Source: Phytoactinopolyspora mesophila
GTDB lineage: Bacteria > Actinomycetota > Actinomycetes > Jiangellales > Jiangellaceae
Direction of reading: 5' to 3'
DNA length: 64,000 nt
NCBI RefSeq assembly: GCF_010122465.1
Contig: NZ_WLZY01000014.1
Span: forward strand, 62,001 to 126,000
The first letter of the stretch is position 1, and the number at the start of each line of letters is the position of its first letter. The notes under the pieces were generated by a model, which had not been told where the DNA came from, searched no databases, and saw nothing but the letters and a program-made list of their open reading frames with translations. Both the position numbers and the translations under genes were made by a program. This document shows positions 56,147-64,000 of this stretch, one piece after another.

Positions 56147-58105
56147 ATGGCCACGTCTAACCGGGTGGTATGGCCGGTGGTCGCGGTCGCGGCGGCCGGA
56201 GTTGTGGGAGCAGCGTGGTTCGTCGTCGTCCCGGTGTTCAGCGGCGACGAACCACAAACGTTTGACGATACGCACTCGATTTCCGAGATTCAGGGTGAGG
56301 GCTCTTCCTCCCCGCTCGAAGGCGAGACTGTCACCACCTCCGGGGTGGTCACGGCCGTCTATCCATACGGTGGGTTCGACGGCTACTACATTCAGACACC
56401 GGGTAGCGGCGGCGACACCGACCTGGCGGATCGAACCGCGTCGGATGCCGTATTCGTCTACTCGCCGTCAACGGCTCAAGACATCGAGATCGACGACTAC
56501 GTACAGGTCACAGGAGACGTCGTCCAGTACCACGGCTTGACCGAGATCGTGGTCGACGAGCCCGGCCTCGCCGTCAGCGACGAGCCGGCCGAGGCGGTGA
56601 AGGCGGTGCCGTTCGAGCTGCCTGCCGCGGAAGAGCGCCGTCATGCGTTCCAGAGCATGCTGGTCCGGCCCACCGACGGATACGTCGTCTCCGACATATT
56701 CGGCCTCGGCGGCTGGGGAGACAACGCGTTCGGCTCCATTGGCCTGGGCTACGGCGGACCGTTGGTGCAGGAAACCGACGTCGCCCGGCCGGGCACTGCC
56801 GAGTACGACGCCGCTGTCGCCGACAACCAAGAACGGGCGGTGACCCTCGACGACGGCCGGTCCCACCGAACCGCGCCCGATCAGCATGTGCCGTATCTCA
56901 CCCTCTCCACCCCCGTCCGCACAGGCACCGAGCTCACGTTCGTCGACGACGTGATATTCGACTACCGGTTCGAGCAGTGGAACTTCCAGCCGAGGCGCCC
57001 GGTCAACGGTGAGGCGTCGGACGTGGTGCTCTTCGACCAGGGAAACACGAGGGAATACAGCGCGGTGCCGGCCGACGTCGGGGGTGACGTCGTGATAGCG
57101 AGCTTCAACGTGCTCAACTACTTCACCACGCTCGGCATTCACATTGACGGATGCACGCCGTATACGGACCGTGACGGCAACCCGCTCACCGTCCGGGGCG
57201 GCTGCCTGGCGCGGGGCGCCTGGGACGAGGCAAATCTCGCCCATCAGGAAGCGAAGATCGTCACCGCGATCAATGCGCTGGGTGCCGACGTCGTGGCGTT
57301 GCAAGAGATCGAGAACTCAGCCCGTTTCGGGCAGGACCCCGACGTCGCGGTGGCGGCCCTGGTCGATGCGCTGAACGTCGACGAGCCAGGTACCTGGGCG
57401 TATGTCGCGACGCCAGCCCGGATGCCGGCTGTATCCAGCCAAGACGTGATCCGCAACGCGTTCATCTATCGTGATGACACGATCGAGCCAGTCGGCGATT
57501 CTGTCGTGCTGGTGGACGATCCCGCCTTCCACAACGCCCGGGAACCGCTGGCGCAACAGTTCACTGTCACCGCCACGGGCTACTCGTTCATCGGCATCGT
57601 CAACCATTTCAAGTCCAAGGGAGGCGACTGCCCGCCCGCCACCCCACAGGGCTGTCACAACGACGACCGCGTCGCCCAAGCCCATGCCCTGACGGATTTC
57701 GCCGGCGAGCTGGCTGCCGATACCGGTGTCGAGGACGTGTTTCTGATCGGCGACTTCAACGCCTACACCCGTGAGGATCCGATGGAGGTGTTCGAGGCGG
57801 CCGGATACACGAATCTGAACTCCGAATTCCACGGCGGGGCCAGTTACGTGTTCGACGGCCGGATCGGCTCACTGGATCACGTTCTGGCTAGCGCTCCGGT
57901 CGTCGAGGCCGATCTCATCCGTGGCGTCGACGTCTGGGATATCAACTCGGTCGAGTCCGTGCTGATGGAGTACTCCAGGCGCAACTACTTCGCCAGCGAC
58001 CTCTTCGAGGCGGGCACAGTGTGGCGCTCCAGTGATCATGACCCGATCATCGTGGGGGTGGGGCCCCCAGACGGTGTTCAGGGGCCCCGATCGAGGACCA
58101 GGTAG
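56147..58105 (+). CDS. ExeM/NucH-family extracellular endonuclease
   Basis: 652 residues. An N-terminal membrane segment (VVWPVVAVAAAGVVGAAWFVVV) exports or anchors the protein. An OB-like domain (SISEIQGEGSSSPLEGETVTTSGVVTAVYP) is followed by an endonuclease/exonuclease/phosphatase domain: VIASFNVLNYF, ADVVALQEIEN (catalytic Glu), GIVNHFKSKGGDC, FLIGDFNAY and RSSDHDPIIVG (catalytic His). Such enzymes degrade extracellular DNA. It overlaps the convergent permease gene by 28 nt. Confidence 0.93.
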   Translation: MATSNRVVWPVVAVAAAGVVGAAWFVVVPVFSGDEPQTFDDTHSISEIQGEGSSSPLEGETVTTSGVVTAVYPYGGFDGYYIQTPGSGGDTDLADRTASDAVFVYSPSTAQDIEIDDYVQVTGDVVQYHGLTEIVVDEPGLAVSDEPAEAVKAVPFELPAAEERRHAFQSMLVRPTDGYVVSDIFGLGGWGDNAFGSIGLGYGGPLVQETDVARPGTAEYDAAVADNQERAVTLDDGRSHRTAPDQHVPYLTLSTPVRTGTELTFVDDVIFDYRFEQWNFQPRRPVNGEASDVVLFDQGNTREYSAVPADVGGDVVIASFNVLNYFTTLGIHIDGCTPYTDRDGNPLTVRGGCLARGAWDEANLAHQEAKIVTAINALGADVVALQEIENSARFGQDPDVAVAALVDALNVDEPGTWAYVATPARMPAVSSQDVIRNAFIYRDDTIEPVGDSVVLVDDPAFHNAREPLAQQFTVTATGYSFIGIVNHFKSKGGDCPPATPQGCHNDDRVAQAHALTDFAGELAADTGVEDVFLIGDFNAYTREDPMEVFEAAGYTNLNSEFHGGASYVFDGRIGSLDHVLASAPVVEADLIRGVDVWDINSVESVLMEYSRRNYFASDLFEAGTVWRSSDHDPIIVGVGPPDGVQGPRSRTR

Positions 58106-59565
58106 TCGAGTTCCTCATCGGTGAGCTTGGCGTTCTCCCGGCGTCGAAGCATGAAGATGATCAGGCCGATGACGATCCACACCCCGAGCGCGATCAGTGA
58201 TTCCGCTCCCAGGGCGGCCGGAGAAGCCGGCACCAGAAGTAGGGCGAGGAACGAACACCCGATCACCGCACCTAGCAGGCTCAGCAGCTTCTTCGCCGGT
58301 GTGCCCAGCTGTTCCGCACCGCCGCCGCGGAGGCTGCCGGACCAGTGGAACATGCGGTAGGCGACCACACACGTGTAGGTGTAGGCGATTGTCACGCCGA
58401 CGGCCGACATGTCCACCACCCACAACAGGGCTTCCCGTCCGAACCAGGGCGCGATCAGGCAGATGGCGCAGACGAACGCGATTCCGGTAGACGGTGTGCG
58501 GGCACGCGGATTGAGCCTCGCGAACGCGCTCGGGATCATCCGGCCGCGCCCCATGGCGAACAGCAAGCGGCTGGCGGCGATGTAGAAGCCGTTGAGACCG
58601 GTGCAAATTCCCATCGAGACCGACACAGCTAGCAGCGTGGTGCCAGCTCCGCCGAACAGATCGGACACCGCGTCGCCGGTGCCCCAGAGGGGATCTTCGG
58701 CCACCAGGTCCGTCCACGATGTCGCGGCTGCCGTGACCAGGATCATCGCGGAATAGAGCAATGCGGCGGCGAGGATGGCGAAGACGATCAGCCGGAATGC
58801 CTTCCGCGGCGAGAACGCGAACTCCTCGGCTGCCTGTGGAACATTGTCGAACCCGACGTAAGCCCAGGGGGCGATCGCGACGATCGCGAGCACTGCCACC
58901 CACGGCGCGGAGTCCACCGCGAAGAGCGGGTCGACGCGGCCGAAGCTGCCGTCGGGATGGATGAGGACGCCAACCAGCAAGGCGGCGACACCAGTCACCA
59001 TGACCAGGCAGAAGATCAGTTGTAGTCGTCCGGAAAGGGTGGTGCCGCGCACGTTCAGCACCGCGAACACCACAAGCGCGGCACTGGCGATCAGCACCTC
59101 ACCCAGGTAGACCTCCCAGCCGGCGACCTCGTACAACAGGGCACGTTCGGCCACCTCCGGCAGGACATACCTGGCCAGCAGGGCCAGAGCGGAGGCATTG
59201 AGCGCGACGATGCAGACGTATCCCAGGGTGAGGAACCACCCGCAGAGCACGGCATGGTTGCGTCCGAACGCGGAGAGTGTGTAGGCGAACTCGCCGCCGG
59301 ATACCGGCAGAGCACGAATGAGCGTGCCATAACTGGTGGCGATCACCAGCATGAGCAGGCCGCCGATCAGAAAGCCGAGGATAGCTCCGAGGGGACCGGC
59401 GGTCCGCATCCAGTCGGCCGGGAGGACGAAGGCGCCCCAACCGACAGCCGAGCCGAGTGCCACGGCCCAGATCCAGCTTGGCCGGAACGTCCTGGACAGT
59501 CGCGGTCTATCGGCGTCCGGGCCAGGTTGTGGGGATGGCGCTGTACTGTCTGCGTGGTCATCCAT
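58078..59565 (-). CDS. APC-family amino-acid permease
   Basis: 495 residues, about 12 membrane segments. FRPSWIWAVALGSAVGWGAFVLPADWM is the APC entry motif in helix 1, and ALPVSGGEFAYTLSAFGRNHAVLCGWFLTLGY follows. The C-terminal tail RRRENAKLTDEELDYLVLDR is cytosolic. It probably imports an amino acid or amine by proton symport; substrate unknown. ATG 59565 has AGGAG about 10 nt upstream. Confidence 0.92.
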   Translation of the reverse strand: MDDHADSTAPSPQPGPDADRPRLSRTFRPSWIWAVALGSAVGWGAFVLPADWMRTAGPLGAILGFLIGGLLMLVIATSYGTLIRALPVSGGEFAYTLSAFGRNHAVLCGWFLTLGYVCIVALNASALALLARYVLPEVAERALLYEVAGWEVYLGEVLIASAALVVFAVLNVRGTTLSGRLQLIFCLVMVTGVAALLVGVLIHPDGSFGRVDPLFAVDSAPWVAVLAIVAIAPWAYVGFDNVPQAAEEFAFSPRKAFRLIVFAILAAALLYSAMILVTAAATSWTDLVAEDPLWGTGDAVSDLFGGAGTTLLAVSVSMGICTGLNGFYIAASRLLFAMGRGRMIPSAFARLNPRARTPSTGIAFVCAICLIAPWFGREALLWVVDMSAVGVTIAYTYTCVVAYRMFHWSGSLRGGGAEQLGTPAKKLLSLLGAVIGCSFLALLLVPASPAALGAESLIALGVWIVIGLIIFMLRRRENAKLTDEELDYLVLDRGP

Positions 59566-59727
59566 CGGCTGAGACTCCTGCGCAGTTGGTTGCCGCTGCA
59601 ACCTTAGAACCTGTTCCTGAACCTTCGCCGGATCAGCAAGCGCGCCAGCCGGCGACTGCTCGTTCACGCGGGTTCTCAATCACATCGGGCCTTCGGTGTC
59701 TTGAACCAGAGCATTAGAGTGCCTCGT

Positions 59728-61062
59728 GTGAGCGACGTACGCGAAGCAGTAGAGAGTTTGTTCCCATCCGTCCGCGCCGATCTGGAGCGGCTGGTCCGCA
59801 TCCGTAGTGTCAGTGCCGATCCGGCCGCCGCCGACGCCGTGCAGGCGAGCGCCGAGGCTGTGGCTGACCTGGCCAGGGGGGCGGGAGCCAAGGAGACGGA
59901 GATCCTCTCCGTGCCGGGTGGCCAGCCGGCTGTGGTGGCGCGATGGCCAGCGCCGGCTGGCGCGCCGACCGTTCTTCTCTACGCACATCACGATGTGCAG
60001 CCCACGGGAAACCCGCACGAGTGGAGTAGCCCACCGTTCGAGCCGAGCGAGCGCGACGGCCGCATCTTCGGGCGGGGCGCGGCGGATGACAAAGCCGGTG
60101 TCATGGCGCACATCGCGGCTCTGCGTGCGTTCGGCGGTGCGCCGCCGGTTGGGGTGACGTTGTTCGTCGAGGGTGAGGAGGAGATCGGCTCGCCCACCTT
60201 CTCCGCATTCCTCGAGACATACCGCGATCGGTTGAGTGCCGACGTCATCGTGGTGGCCGATTCGGTGAACTGGAGTACCGACGTACCCGCGCTCACCACG
60301 AGCCTGCGTGGCCTGGTGGACTGCGAGGTCGAGCTGCGGGTGCTCGAGCACGCGGTCCATTCCGGAATCTTCGGCGGCCCCGTGGTCGACGCGCTCACGT
60401 GCTTGTGCCGGCTGCTCGCGACCCTGCACGATTCCAGCGGTGATGTGGCGATCGAGGGGCTGGTCTCCAGCCAGGCGGCCGATGTCGACTATCCCGTCGA
60501 TCGATTCCGCGCCGAGTCCAGCCTGTTGGAGGGCGTCGAACTGGCCGGGACGGGTTCCCTGGCCGATCGCCTGTGGGCCAAACCCGCTCTCTCGGTGATC
60601 GGCATCGACGCGCCCTCGGTGGCGGAGTCCGCCAATATCCTCATCCACCGCGCCCGAGCCAAGATCAGTCTCCGGCTCGCGCCCGGACAGAATCCCCGCC
60701 ATGCCCTGGACGCGCTGCGAGAGCACCTGACCAGCCACGTCGAGTTCGGCGCCGAGGTCACCGTCACAGACGGCCCAACGGGGGCGCCGTGCGTACTGGA
60801 CACGACATCACCTGCTTACCAGGCAGCGGTGGACGCGTTGACGGAAGCATTCGGTGTGGAACCGGTTCAGATCGGTATGGGCGGATCCATCCCGTTCATC
60901 GCTGAGTTCGAGGAGGCCTTTCCTGACGCGCCGGTGCTGGTCACCGGGGTGGAAGACCCGGACTCCCGGGCGCATGGGGTAGACGAAAGTCTGCATATCG
61001 ACCAGTTCGCCAAGGTGTGCCTGGCCGAGGCTCTATTCCTGCGACGTCTCGCGGACCGCTGA
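59728..61062 (+). CDS. M20-family dipeptidase
   Basis: 444 residues. Metal-binding residues are visible in VLLYAHHDVQPTG, FGRGAADDKAGVMAHIAALRA and FVEGEEEIGSPTF, with the dimerization (lid) domain in the middle and GIDAPSVAESANILIHRARAKISLRLAPGQ after it. It is a cytoplasmic zinc peptidase, probably releasing amino acids from dipeptides. GTG 59728 gives the family N-terminus (VREAVESLFPSVRADLERLVRIRSVSAD). A -10-like TTAGAG lies 8 nt upstream, suggesting a leaderless message. The stop overlaps the next ATG by one base. Confidence 0.92.
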   Translation: MSDVREAVESLFPSVRADLERLVRIRSVSADPAAADAVQASAEAVADLARGAGAKETEILSVPGGQPAVVARWPAPAGAPTVLLYAHHDVQPTGNPHEWSSPPFEPSERDGRIFGRGAADDKAGVMAHIAALRAFGGAPPVGVTLFVEGEEEIGSPTFSAFLETYRDRLSADVIVVADSVNWSTDVPALTTSLRGLVDCEVELRVLEHAVHSGIFGGPVVDALTCLCRLLATLHDSSGDVAIEGLVSSQAADVDYPVDRFRAESSLLEGVELAGTGSLADRLWAKPALSVIGIDAPSVAESANILIHRARAKISLRLAPGQNPRHALDALREHLTSHVEFGAEVTVTDGPTGAPCVLDTTSPAYQAAVDALTEAFGVEPVQIGMGGSIPFIAEFEEAFPDAPVLVTGVEDPDSRAHGVDESLHIDQFAKVCLAEALFLRRLADR

Positions 61063-61622
61063 TGGCCGGAGATCGCTACGTAGCGCTGCTGCGGGGCATC
61101 AACGTCGGCGGCAAGAACAAAGTGGCCATGGCGGACCTGCGCTCGTGGGTCGCCGGCCTCGGGCACACCGAGGTCTCGACGTACATCAACAGCGGCAACG
61201 TCGCCTTCACGGCGCGGGCCGGGGCAACGGACGATGTCACGCCTGGCCAGCCGAACAACGCGTTGGCCACCGAGATAGAACGACGGATCGAGTCCGAGGC
61301 AGGCTTGCGGATCACCGTGATGGTGCGCTCGCACGCGGAGTTGACGGAGGCCGTCGCGGCCAACCCGTTTCCTGACGCCGACCCGTCGAAGCTGCTGTTC
61401 GGCTTCCTAGGCGCGGAACTCGATGCCGCGACCGTGCACGGCTGGAATTCGATCGAATCCGGCGACGACGAAATGCGGGTCCACGGCACGGTTCTCTACG
61501 TGCACTGCCCGGATGGCCTGGGCCGGAGCAAGCTGGCCGACCAACTGCTCGCGCGCCGCGGTCCGACGATGACCACGCGCAACCTGCGGACGGTACGTAA
61601 GCTGATCGAACTGAGCTCGTGA
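61062..61622 (+). CDS. DUF1697 family protein
   Basis: 186 residues. YVALLRGINVGGKNKVAMADLRSWVAGLGHTEVSTYINSGNVAF is the DUF1697 signature, and TTRNLRTVRKLIEL closes it. Function unknown. Its ATG overlaps the dipeptidase TGA, so the two genes are coupled. Confidence 0.93.
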   Translation: MAGDRYVALLRGINVGGKNKVAMADLRSWVAGLGHTEVSTYINSGNVAFTARAGATDDVTPGQPNNALATEIERRIESEAGLRITVMVRSHAELTEAVAANPFPDADPSKLLFGFLGAELDAATVHGWNSIESGDDEMRVHGTVLYVHCPDGLGRSKLADQLLARRGPTMTTRNLRTVRKLIELSS

Positions 61623-61664
61623 TCTTGCGCCCGTCCGCATGCAGGCGGCACGGCGTTCATGGTC

Positions 61665-61846
61665 TATACTCGACATTAGCCGCGGCCGAGTCCACGTTGA
61701 CTCGGCCGTTTCAGTGCCCGGGTTGTGAACGCGTCGATAGTGAAATCGCCAGATGTGTTCAGCCGACGGTGGAACGTCGCGCGAAGTCGGGTGCCCGCAC
61801 CCAGTGGCTCGTCGTGCACCGCACCCTGCGGCGCGCGCAAGGGTGC
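61665..61846 (+). promoter_or_regulatory. Promoter and structured leader of the DEAD-box helicase gene
   Basis: A clear -10 TATACT (61665-61670) predicts a leader of about 200 nt. It begins with a perfect 10-bp hairpin CGGCCGAGTC/GACTCGGCCG (61683-61692, 61699-61708) followed by TTT. Further on lie GGGTGC (61789), GCACCC (61797), GCACCC (61821) and GGGTGC (61841), which can pair in two alternative ways. The remaining leader shows no coding signal. Confidence 0.55.
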
Positions 61847-61877
61847 GCCCGACAGCTCAGTCAGCTGGAGCATGCCC

Positions 61878-63362
61878 GTGACATTCGATCAAGCCAGTCT
61901 GTCCTCCGACCGTTCAGGCCGGCACGGCCATCAGCACACCCGCCGTGACGGCCGCCCGTTCAACCCTCGCCGCGGCGCCGACCCGCGCAAGCGCCGGGCC
62001 GGCGGCCCGCCGCGTGAGCGACGCGGCCTCGACCCCGCACGCAGAGCGGCCATCGAAGCATTCGACCCCGCCACATCGGCCTTCTCGGAGATGGCCGTCC
62101 CGGAGCGGGTCGTGAAGATCCTCGGTGTCGACGGCATCTCGCAGCCCACTCTGGTTCAGGCTGCCGTGATTCCCGATGCGATGGCCGGGCGTGACGTGCT
62201 CGGACGCGCCCAGACCGGCTCTGGCAAGACGCTGGCCTTCGGCTTGCCGATCCTGGCCAAACTGGCCGGATCCAAGAGCCGCCCCAATCATCCCCGGGCG
62301 CTGATCGTGGTGCCGACACGTGAGCTGGCCGGGCAGGTTGTCACTGCTCTCGAACCGCTCGCCGAAGCTCTGCAGCTGCGTATGGTCACCGTCTACGGTG
62401 GCTCCCCTTACGACCGCCAGATCCGTCGGCTCGAGCGCGGCGCCGACATCGTGGTCGCTACACCTGGCCGGCTCGACGACCTCGTCCGCCGTGGAGCATG
62501 CCGCCTCGACGACATCCAGATCGTCACTCTCGATGAAGCCGACCACCTGTGCGACCTCGGCTTCTTCCCCGTCGTGGACGATCTCCTCAGCAAGACCCCC
62601 GAGGGAGGGCAGCGGCTGCTGCTCTCGGCGACCCTGGACGGAGACGTCGACCGTCTTGTCCGCCGTCACCTGAGCGATCCGGCTCGGCATGAGGTAGACC
62701 CGGACGTCGGCTCGGTCACCACCATGGATCACCACGTGCTCGTCGTCGGCGCCGGCCGCAAGATCGACGTGACGATGGCGCTACTCCGGGAGAACCCGCG
62801 CAGCATCGTGTTCACCCGCACCAAGGGCGGGGCGACGCGGCTTGCCGCGGACCTCGAGGAGGCCGGCGTACCGGCGGTCGATTTGCACGGGGACCTGTCG
62901 CAGCGGGTGCGTGAGCGTAATCTCGATCGTTTCAAGAGTGGGCGGGCTCAGGTAGTTGTGGCGACGGACGTCGCCGCCCGTGGCATCCACGTCGACGGCG
63001 TGGGCCTGGTCGTACATTTCGATCCGGCCGGCGAGGCGAAGGCGTATTTGCACCGCTCCGGGCGTACTGCCCGGGCCGGCGCTTCCGGCGCGGTGGTCAC
63101 GATGGCCACGCCAGGACAGGCGCGGGACTTGGGTGATCTCTTCCGGCGTGCCGGGGTCGAGGCCAAGAATGTCGATGCCAGGATGGTCGCCAGCGGTCCG
63201 ATGACCATCGAGAGCCTCGCCGACGCGCCTGAGATGCCTGCACCGGCTCCGAGCAGTGGAGACAGGGGTTCTCGCCAGGGCGGTAAGCCGCCTCGGTGGG
63301 CACCGGGACGAAGCGGGTACGGCAACCGTTCGGGCCGACCTCCCCAGCGTCGACGCAGATAG
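61878..63362 (+). CDS. DEAD/DEAH-box RNA helicase
   Basis: 494 residues. A basic N-terminal tail of about 60 residues precedes motif Q (SQPTLVQAAVIPDAMAGRD), motif I AQTGSGKT, motif Ia PTRELAGQV, motif II as DEAD in TLDEADHLCDLGFFP, motif III SAT, and motifs V-VI ATDVAARGIHVDG and HRSGRTARAG. The C-terminal tail is Gly/Arg/Pro-rich. It remodels RNA, perhaps in the cold or in RNA decay. GTG 61878 has GGAG at 7 nt; ATG 61872 is nearly as likely. Confidence 0.93.
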   Translation: MTFDQASLSSDRSGRHGHQHTRRDGRPFNPRRGADPRKRRAGGPPRERRGLDPARRAAIEAFDPATSAFSEMAVPERVVKILGVDGISQPTLVQAAVIPDAMAGRDVLGRAQTGSGKTLAFGLPILAKLAGSKSRPNHPRALIVVPTRELAGQVVTALEPLAEALQLRMVTVYGGSPYDRQIRRLERGADIVVATPGRLDDLVRRGACRLDDIQIVTLDEADHLCDLGFFPVVDDLLSKTPEGGQRLLLSATLDGDVDRLVRRHLSDPARHEVDPDVGSVTTMDHHVLVVGAGRKIDVTMALLRENPRSIVFTRTKGGATRLAADLEEAGVPAVDLHGDLSQRVRERNLDRFKSGRAQVVVATDVAARGIHVDGVGLVVHFDPAGEAKAYLHRSGRTARAGASGAVVTMATPGQARDLGDLFRRAGVEAKNVDARMVASGPMTIESLADAPEMPAPAPSSGDRGSRQGGKPPRWAPGRSGYGNRSGRPPQRRRR

Positions 63363-63388
63363 CCCTCCGGGGACGTACACTCAAGTAT

Positions 63389-64000
63389 GTGGCGCGCGGG
63401 GATGGACAGCTGACGCAAGAACTCGACCCTCAGGACCAAGGTCCGAAGGACGCGTGTGGCGTATTCGGCGTGTGGGCGCCGGATGAAGACGTGGCGAAGC
63501 TCACCTACTTCGGGCTCTATGCTCTGCAGCATCGAGGCCAGGAGGCGGCCGGTATCGCTGTAGGCAACGGCGACAACGTCCTGGTCTACAAGGACATGGG
63601 ACTGGTCAGTCAGGTCTTCGACGAGACCACGCTGAACACCCTGGTCGGTCACGTCGCGGTGGGGCACGCGCGTTACTCGACCACAGGTGCCAACGAGTGG
63701 CAGAACGCCCAGCCCACACTGGGCGCCACCCCGGCCGGAACGGTCGCGCTGGGGCACAACGGCAACCTCACCAACTCCGAGGAACTGTTCGAGCTCGTCC
63801 GGAACCGGGCCGGCTCGGACGTCGGAGAGCTCCGCTACGGCAACACCACCGACACCGCGTTGATCACGGCGCTTCTCGGCTCCTACCCTGGGCATACGCT
63901 GGAGGAAAGCGCCGCCGAGGTCTTCGCTCAGGTGCGTGGGGCGTTCTCGTTGGTGTTCTGCGACGAGTCAGCCCTTTACGCCGCCCGGGATCCGCAGGGT
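63389..64000 (+). CDS. purF: Amidophosphoribosyltransferase PurF (5' part, runs off the window)
   Basis: The first 204 codons are present. The propeptide (ARGDGQLTQELDPQDQGPKDA) ends before Cys23, the N-terminal nucleophile in CGVFGVWAPDEDVAKLTYFGLYALQHRGQEAAGIAV. VGHARYSTTGANEWQNAQP and GHNGNLTNS are glutaminase motifs. It starts purine synthesis from PRPP and glutamine. GTG 63389 lies 7 nt after a -10-like TACACT with no ribosome-binding site, so the message is probably leaderless, as for purC. Confidence 0.95.
   Translation, partial: MARGDGQLTQELDPQDQGPKDACGVFGVWAPDEDVAKLTYFGLYALQHRGQEAAGIAVGNGDNVLVYKDMGLVSQVFDETTLNTLVGHVAVGHARYSTTGANEWQNAQPTLGATPAGTVALGHNGNLTNSEELFELVRNRAGSDVGELRYGNTTDTALITALLGSYPGHTLEESAAEVFAQVRGAFSLVFCDESALYAARDPQG

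Overview
The window is high-GC, gene-dense DNA with frequent GTG starts, overlapping stop/start junctions and an actinobacterial gene repertoire (FprA, mycothiol-type enzymes, Rv2578c-type radical SAM protein, LPXTG mini-protein, ACR3/ArsR, HemD fused to a winged helix). It fits an Actinomycetes chromosome. A Jiangellales-like source is a weak guess. No rRNA, tRNA, CRISPR array, prophage or insertion sequence was seen, and no gene-free stretch exceeds about 280 bases.

Layout. 1-7.5 kb (minus strand): a pectin/rhamnogalacturonan uptake and breakdown locus (YesU-like, YesL-like, LplA/B/C-type ABC importer, YetA/exo-rhamnogalacturonan-lyase-like). Two near-identical LacI-type operators flank its first genes, and the binding-protein gene carries an apparent frameshift. 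7.6-10.4 kb: ferredoxin reductase FprA and an arsR-acr3 arsenite efflux pair. 10.7-14.6 kb: pstSCAB phosphate importer. 14.7-16.2 kb: ThrE-type exporter. 16.5-26.6 kb: a complete nitrate assimilation cluster: NarK-type transporter, nitrate reductase, its flavoprotein partner, NirBD, and two enzymes that feed siroheme synthesis (HemD with a C-terminal DNA-binding domain, and a CbiX/SirB chelatase). 26.6-29.6 kb: rocD, a guanidine-modifying enzyme that looks more like arginine dihydrolase than dimethylargininase, and an Lrp regulator, which together suggest arginine to ornithine to glutamate semialdehyde. 29.7-32.5 kb: secreted NlpC/P60 hydrolase, AraC regulator, DUF2000 protein.

32.5-40.2 kb holds the conserved actinobacterial block ppa / dacB - zinc metalloprotease - tilS - hpt - ftsH - folE. 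The ftsH start has an unusual hairpin between its Shine-Dalgarno sequence and ATG. 40.2-49 kb: XRE regulator, purB, an LLM oxidoreductase, an amino-acid ABC importer with an O-methyltransferase gene at the end, then purC, purS, purQ and purL. purQ and purL share a duplicated leader. 51.6-53.8 kb: regulator - MFS transporter - tiny Arg-rich protein, with an 18-bp-period operator array. 53.9-59.6 kb: TIGR03083-type protein, a radical SAM gene behind a LexA-type box, a 67-residue LPXTG protein, an ExeM/NucH nuclease and an APC permease. 59.7-64 kb: M20 dipeptidase, DUF1697 protein, a DEAD-box helicase with a long structured leader, and the start of purF.

All family assignments come from reading the translated sequence and gene order. 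No database search was run.
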